64,000 nt of DNA. Source: Blautia sp. OF03-15BH (GTDB lineage: Bacteria > Bacillota > Clostridia > Lachnospirales > Lachnospiraceae). Positions within the stretch are counted from its first letter, which is position 1. Every line of letters begins with the position of its first letter. The notes under the pieces are model-generated. The model had not been told where the DNA came from, ran no database searches, and saw nothing but the letters and a program-made list of their open reading frames with translations. Shown here piece by piece: positions 60,186-64,000 of this stretch. The translations under genes and the position numbers were made by a program. The stretch spans positions 1 to 64,000 of the forward strand of contig NZ_QSCM01000013.1 in assembly GCF_003463065.1 (NCBI RefSeq), read 5' to 3'.

Positions 60186-60227
60186 GCGACAGTCTGATTT
60201 ACATTTTGTATTTCAGGAAACTGCCGC
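60186..60227 (-). terminator. Terminator of the 44 aa gene
   Basis: On the minus strand GCGGCAGT and ACTGTCGC pair, followed by TTTTTT. The first arm overlaps the end of the short gene. Confidence 0.6.
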
Positions 60228-60347
60228 TTCTTTTTCTTGTTTATTCTGTTTTTCTTCCTCCAACTCCCGGAGGACTTCTTCGCCGTACTTATCAATCATC
60301 CGTACCAGAAAATCACTGCACCGCTCAAATTCAATATTCTGTTGCAT
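60213..60347 (-). CDS. 44-residue hypothetical protein
   Basis: MQQNIEFERCSDFLVRMIDK then YGEEVLRELEEEKQNKQEKE, ending AAVS. GGGAGGAGC lies just upstream of the ATG at 60347, a strong ribosome site, and a terminator overlaps its end. The sequence is helical and highly charged. I recognise no domain. It sits alone between AbiE and the AraC fragment. Support comes from the ribosome site plus terminator pairing. Confidence 0.55.
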   Translation of the reverse strand: MQQNIEFERCSDFLVRMIDKYGEEVLRELEEEKQNKQEKEAAVS

Positions 60348-60599
60348 AAGCTCCTCCCATCATTGTTTTGATCTGAGCTTATTTTACAGAACCTGCCGGA
60401 AAATCACATTGAATAGAAATTGATTATAAATTGACACAATCACTTTAAAAATATCCGCTTACTATTCCAAGCCATCCAATCAGGAAAAATTAGCCCATAC
60501 CATCCACCAGAATCTTCTTCCACTGATGTCTGACTGTAATATGGCTATGCACCAGGCTCTCAGTTTTATTTATATTTTAAATCCGGAAAAAACCCTCAG

Positions 60600-60862
60600 C
60601 TTGTAAATTTATTCAAGAAAATCCTGAAGGAATACCGGGCACAAAAACGATACAGCCCTTCTATGATCAATGCCCTGCTGGAAATCTTCTTTATCTGCCT
60701 TCTCAGAAACCATGAAAAAAACATGATCGTACCAAACCGGGCAGGAAAAAAGCAGGAAAAAAATATTATTATTATACTGAAATATATTGAGCTTCATTAC
60801 GCAACTCTCACCCTTCCGGAGCTGGCTTCTTTTTTTAATTACACTAAAATGATCTTCTCTTA
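60600..60862 (+). pseudogene. Fragment of an AraC-family regulator
   Basis: The plus strand encodes LFKKILKEYRAQKRYSPSMI, NALLEIFFICLLRNHEKNM and IIIILKYIELHYATLTLPEL, then ASFFNYT, the linker and first helix pair of an AraC domain. After that the sequence switches into the antisense of the next minus-strand gene. No start or C-terminus remains. The stretch 60348-60600 upstream has no intact gene. Confidence 0.6.
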
Positions 60863-61073
60863 AAATCGCAGTCAGCAGTGCAGTACATAATTCATAATCT
60901 GCATTTGCCACACGCTGCAATTCCTCATTACAATTGATCGGTTCTGTTGTCATATAATCCGCATAGTTTCCCTTAAGGTCACCCAGATCTTCAAACAATC
61001 CATAATAAGTTCTTTCCGTTCTTGGATGATCAATGACCGACTGAATCATCTGTGCTTTTTCTTTATTTGTCAT
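60609..61073 (-). CDS. Hypothetical protein following McrC, 3' end replaced
   Basis: From ATG 61073 (GTGGAGGAACA upstream) the first ~76 residues look genuine: MTNKEKAQMIQSVIDHPRTE, RTYYGLFEDLGDLKGNYADY, NEELQRVANADYELCTALLT. After LREDHF (near 60848) the frame runs through the complement of the AraC fragment, so the tail to 60609 is not original. The domain is one I have seen as a small uncharacterised protein in Clostridia but cannot name. Its start overlaps the mcrC end, so it was part of the McrBC operon. Confidence 0.55.
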   Translation of the reverse strand: MTNKEKAQMIQSVIDHPRTERTYYGLFEDLGDLKGNYADYMTTEPINCNEELQRVANADYELCTALLTAILREDHFSVIKKRSQLRKGESCVMKLNIFQYNNNIFFLLFSCPVWYDHVFFMVSEKADKEDFQQGIDHRRAVSFLCPVFLQDFLE

Positions 61074-61083
61074 TGTTCCTCCA

Positions 61084-62133
61084 CTATACCGCATTCTCAA
61101 TACCAACAAAATGCGCTATTGCAATTTCATCTAACTGTTTTGCAATCTCATCAAATGGTTTATTCAGGTCCAACGTTTTAACGCTAATCTGATTACCATG
61201 CATTTGGAAAACATTATCCGGCTGGATCTCTTCCTCAGTTTTTGCATACAGAAGCATTCCAGAAACCTTGTTATCCTCATCTCCAAATTGATATTCACGA
61301 TTTTTTACATAAGTAAATATCTGATACATATTATTTGAATGCAAAGTATGTTTATCAAACTGAACCTGTGTTGTATTAGTATAATACTTGGCATCAATAA
61401 TCAATACTGTATTTTCTTTTTGAAGGTGAATATCGCTCTGCATTACTGGAAGCATATCTCCAATACCATCATCTAAAGACCACGGTATCTGTGAAGCACT
61501 AACGGTTAATTTCGGATAATGCTTTTTATAATATTCGAGAATGAACTTCTCATACAAACGACACATTCTCTGCTCATCAAGAAAATCCATCATCTTTGTA
61601 GTTCCATCCGTGTTTGTTTGGAGCAAACCTTTCACTACCAAATAACATATAGAAATCAGCATCTGATAGGATTGATTGTTCCTGTTATATTGCAAATTCC
61701 AGTTCACAGAATACAAGTCAATCGGTGTTACATCCGCAAAGAATACCATTAGTTTGCGGAGTTCCTTTTTTCTACTTTTTGCAATATCTGCTTTTAGAAG
61801 AAGTTCCACTGTTGATTTGATAACACGATTCATTGTGCTATTAACAGAAAAATCATCGTATGTACAAATCAACTTTTTTCTATGCATACTTTGTATCTTT
61901 ATCGACTCCGCAATATCAATTTTGCCACGAAGCGACGACAACTCTTCAGTTTGAGAAATGTATTCTTTTCCAAGCCCACGTTTTAGCTGGACAGCAATAC
62001 CTTTTGCCAATATTGCTGCCATCAGCTCTGCAGTATTATTAAATTCTTCAGTAGCTATTCTTTTGTATCCCTGTTCATTCAGAACTTTGAAGGCATACGA
62101 CAGCATATAATAGATGTTTTGAATCGGTATCAC
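61084..62133 (-). CDS. mcrC: McrC-family nuclease subunit of a modification-dependent restriction system
   Basis: 349 aa. The N-terminal half (IQNIYYMLSYAFKVLNEQGYK, RGLGKEYISQTEELSSLRGKIDI) is the McrB-contact region of the McrC family. The nuclease motif of the PD-(D/E)xK fold lies near residue 235-255: SDIHLQKENTVLIIDAKYYTN, with the D...D-A-K residues. It joins the McrB GTPase ring to cleave modified DNA. Its ATG overlaps the mcrB stop by 4 nt. Confidence 0.92.
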   Translation of the reverse strand: MIPIQNIYYMLSYAFKVLNEQGYKRIATEEFNNTAELMAAILAKGIAVQLKRGLGKEYISQTEELSSLRGKIDIAESIKIQSMHRKKLICTYDDFSVNSTMNRVIKSTVELLLKADIAKSRKKELRKLMVFFADVTPIDLYSVNWNLQYNRNNQSYQMLISICYLVVKGLLQTNTDGTTKMMDFLDEQRMCRLYEKFILEYYKKHYPKLTVSASQIPWSLDDGIGDMLPVMQSDIHLQKENTVLIIDAKYYTNTTQVQFDKHTLHSNNMYQIFTYVKNREYQFGDEDNKVSGMLLYAKTEEEIQPDNVFQMHGNQISVKTLDLNKPFDEIAKQLDEIAIAHFVGIENAV

Positions 62134-64000
62134 TTAATCGTACTCCTTAGATTTTCGCTCCAATCTTTCACCTTCATAGGTTCATCAAACCAGTATTCTT
62201 TCAATAAAGGTATCAGCTCATATTCCACAACACCATAAAGCCAACTATCGTCAATTGTATCAGGCTGTAAATTACAGAAGTAGCTGTGACCAATACAGAA
62301 CCCTTCGCCCAGAGATTCATCAACGGAAATCTCTCTATTCAAACTCTCGACGCAACTGATCAGTTTGTTGAACTTCTCATTATCTAATGCCATGCGGTAC
62401 TCACGGAACCCCGGAGTCTCAAAACCCGGCTTGATATCAAAGAAAGCAAACCTTCTACGAAGTGCATAATCCAGCATAGCCAGGCTTCTGTCTGCAGTAT
62501 TCATCATGCCAATAATATAGACATTCTTCGGCACTGCAAACTTTTCATCCGAATACAGAAGCTGTAGCGCATTTCCTCGCTTATCATTTTCAATCAGCAT
62601 AAACAGCTCGCCAAAGATCTTACTAAGATTGCCGCGATTGATTTCATCTATAATAAAGAAATACTCATTATCACTATCTACCTCGGCCTTCTTGCAAAAA
62701 TTGTAGAATGCCCCCTTCTTCAGTTCAAATCCTGTAGCAGATGGACGAAAGCCCATAATAAAATCTTCATAGGAATAACTCTGATGGAACTGTACCATCA
62801 TGACACGCTCTACATCTTTTACACCCATCATAGAATAAGCCAAGCGCTTAGCAGCATATGTTTTTCCTACTCCTGGTGCACCCTGCAAGATAATATTTTT
62901 CTTATTTCTAAGCAAGCCAACTAATCTGATATAATTATCTTCAGACATGTACACATCATCCAGGAAATTTTCTGCTATGTACTCCGGATAGGCAATTTCT
63001 TGCTCATCATCTGCAATATCGTCTTCCTCAAACAAAGCCTTAATTTCTTGTACGAAGTCACTATATGGCGTGATATCGGTCAGAGTCTTCTGAGGAGACT
63101 GATGATTAATTGTCCAATCGCCCTTGTTCGTCCAATTTACTTTTCTAACATTGGAATATTCATCTGTGCGATCTGCATCATATTCATAATCAGACTCAAC
63201 AATTCCTTTGCCAAGAATTCCATTATTGCCTTTTTTAACGTATACCACGTCGCCAATCTTAATATCATGTACAAACTGCCAAGTAGCATGAGCTGAATTC
63301 TTATAGGAACTGCTATCACCGTATTCTTTCTTCATCTGCTGCTTCATTTCATCCTTAGAGCTGAATACTCCAAGATCTCCAATCTCGCCCCAGCCCAGTA
63401 GCATATAACCATTCTTATAACACTCTTCCCATTTATCAGCGTTTTGTCCTGGAGCATAAATCCAGTAATGAACTGTATCGACATCACTATCTGCAAGAGC
63501 ATCGCTATCATTCGTTTTCTTACTCTTTGCATCAGAGACACCTTTTTTGAAAATATCCGATGCCATCTCCGCTGTTAATTCTACTGACTTGCCTGCTTCA
63601 GTAAGTGTCCACACACCTCTTACGCTTTTATCAATATATCCCGCTCCAACGAGATAGTTTCTAGCGAAAGCAACTTCATTTTCAAATTTGTTAACCTTCG
63701 TTTTCCCTCTGGTTTCGCTTACTATCTCATCCGACAAATGCTCGTTTTCTATAATTTTCTTTCTCGCTTCTACCGGTGTCGCAGATCCTCCTAAATCGCG
63801 TAACGCCTGTAGCAATGGTTTAAACCACTTAAGAAATTCCGCTTTTGAAGTCTTTTTGCCTTTTTCAGCAGCCTTTTCCTGATTGACTTGTTCAGAGATC
63901 TCCCAGGCCGTATAGGATAAATCAGGAAAGTTCTTGTATTCATATTCACCTGCATCCAGAACTTTCTTACACAAATTCTTTATTTCAAGATAATCTGCAG
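62130..64000 (-). CDS. mcrB: McrB-family GTPase with an EVE-like domain (5' end beyond the window)
   Basis: More than 620 residues; the frame is open to position 64000, so the true start lies outside. Order: an Mrr-like winged-helix N-terminal region (LKWFKPLLQALRDLGGSATPVEARKKI), an EVE/PUA-like segment (VHYWIYAPGQNADKWEECYKNGYMLLGWGEIGD ... KIGDVVYVKKG) likely to read modified bases, then the AAA+ motor. The motor has Walker A LQGAPGVGKT, FHQSYSYEDFIMGFRP, Walker B FFIIDEINRG, and the McrB signature MMNTADRSLAMLDYALRRRF. A TTG at 63974 is an internal codon, not a convincing start. It works with McrC. Confidence 0.92.
   Translation of the reverse strand, partial: ADYLEIKNLCKKVLDAGEYEYKNFPDLSYTAWEISEQVNQEKAAEKGKKTSKAEFLKWFKPLLQALRDLGGSATPVEARKKIIENEHLSDEIVSETRGKTKVNKFENEVAFARNYLVGAGYIDKSVRGVWTLTEAGKSVELTAEMASDIFKKGVSDAKSKKTNDSDALADSDVDTVHYWIYAPGQNADKWEECYKNGYMLLGWGEIGDLGVFSSKDEMKQQMKKEYGDSSSYKNSAHATWQFVHDIKIGDVVYVKKGNNGILGKGIVESDYEYDADRTDEYSNVRKVNWTNKGDWTINHQSPQKTLTDITPYSDFVQEIKALFEEDDIADDEQEIAYPEYIAENFLDDVYMSEDNYIRLVGLLRNKKNIILQGAPGVGKTYAAKRLAYSMMGVKDVERVMMVQFHQSYSYEDFIMGFRPSATGFELKKGAFYNFCKKAEVDSDNEYFFIIDEINRGNLSKIFGELFMLIENDKRGNALQLLYSDEKFAVPKNVYIIGMMNTADRSLAMLDYALRRRFAFFDIKPGFETPGFREYRMALDNEKFNKLISCVESLNREISVDESLGEGFCIGHSYFCNLQPDTIDDSWLYGVVEYELIPLLKEYWFDEPMKVKDWSENLRSTIK

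Overview
The window reads as chromosomal DNA from a gut Clostridia bacterium, most likely a Lachnospiraceae member of the Blautia/Ruminococcus type. The evidence is protein style: LplABC-type sugar uptake, a GH120 xylosidase, many AraC regulators, MATE pumps, DUF6076 and TnpV remnants, and strong AGGAGG ribosome sites. Base composition drops clearly in the last 16 kb, which is accessory DNA.

Layout. Positions 1-250 hold tandem minus-strand rRNA-type promoters and the start of an rRNA leader, so an rRNA operon should begin just left of the window. From 0.3 to 31 kb is mostly core or metabolic: RsmF rRNA methyltransferase; GH120 and GH3 glycosidases with a divergent AraC regulator; an FtsX-type ABC exporter; a complete siderophore uptake operon (binding protein, two permeases, ATPase) behind a strong promoter with a metal-repressor-like dyad, followed by a convergent AraC regulator; pepT and ybaK; a carbohydrate ABC operon (permease, permease, binding protein) divergent from a membrane-bound AraC sensor; a nitroreductase; a VUT-family transporter behind a candidate preQ1-I riboswitch plus an SDR enzyme; a MATE pump and an M28 peptidase. 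From 31 to 37 kb are a second MATE pump and a compact alpha-glucoside cassette (GH13, AraC, GH13).

From 37 to 46 kb is a decayed, transposon-littered stretch: MITE-like repeats, AraC and LacI fragments and an IS transposase fragment. It also holds a redox/ADP-ribose island (class M sirtuin, zinc-macrodomain hydrolase, a frameshifted flavin/Fe-S protein, RibU-like riboflavin transporter, flavin split-barrel protein, HxlR regulator), a large serine recombinase with a frame-shifted C-terminal extension, a broken DUF6076 gene and a GNAT acetyltransferase.

From 46.8 to 64 kb is a defence island. It contains an IS256-family element, a ~1 kb non-coding array of about 16 related but distinct palindromes, a type I restriction-modification operon (XRE regulator, HsdM, HsdS, FRG-domain protein, HsdR), TnpV and a broken TOTE-primase/XRE fusion, an AbiEi/AbiEii type IV toxin-antitoxin pair, and McrBC whose McrB carries an EVE-like reader segment and runs off the right edge.

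The most unusual signal is the palindrome array at 48.33-49.31 kb. All copies share a CAANTTG centre and most share ACTTY...RAAGT outer arms, while the inner arms differ from copy to copy yet stay self-complementary. It lies immediately downstream of hsdR, and no known feature class I considered explains it. The other leads are the preQ1-I riboswitch candidate, three or four separate MITE-like families, and the frame-shifted recombinase tail.
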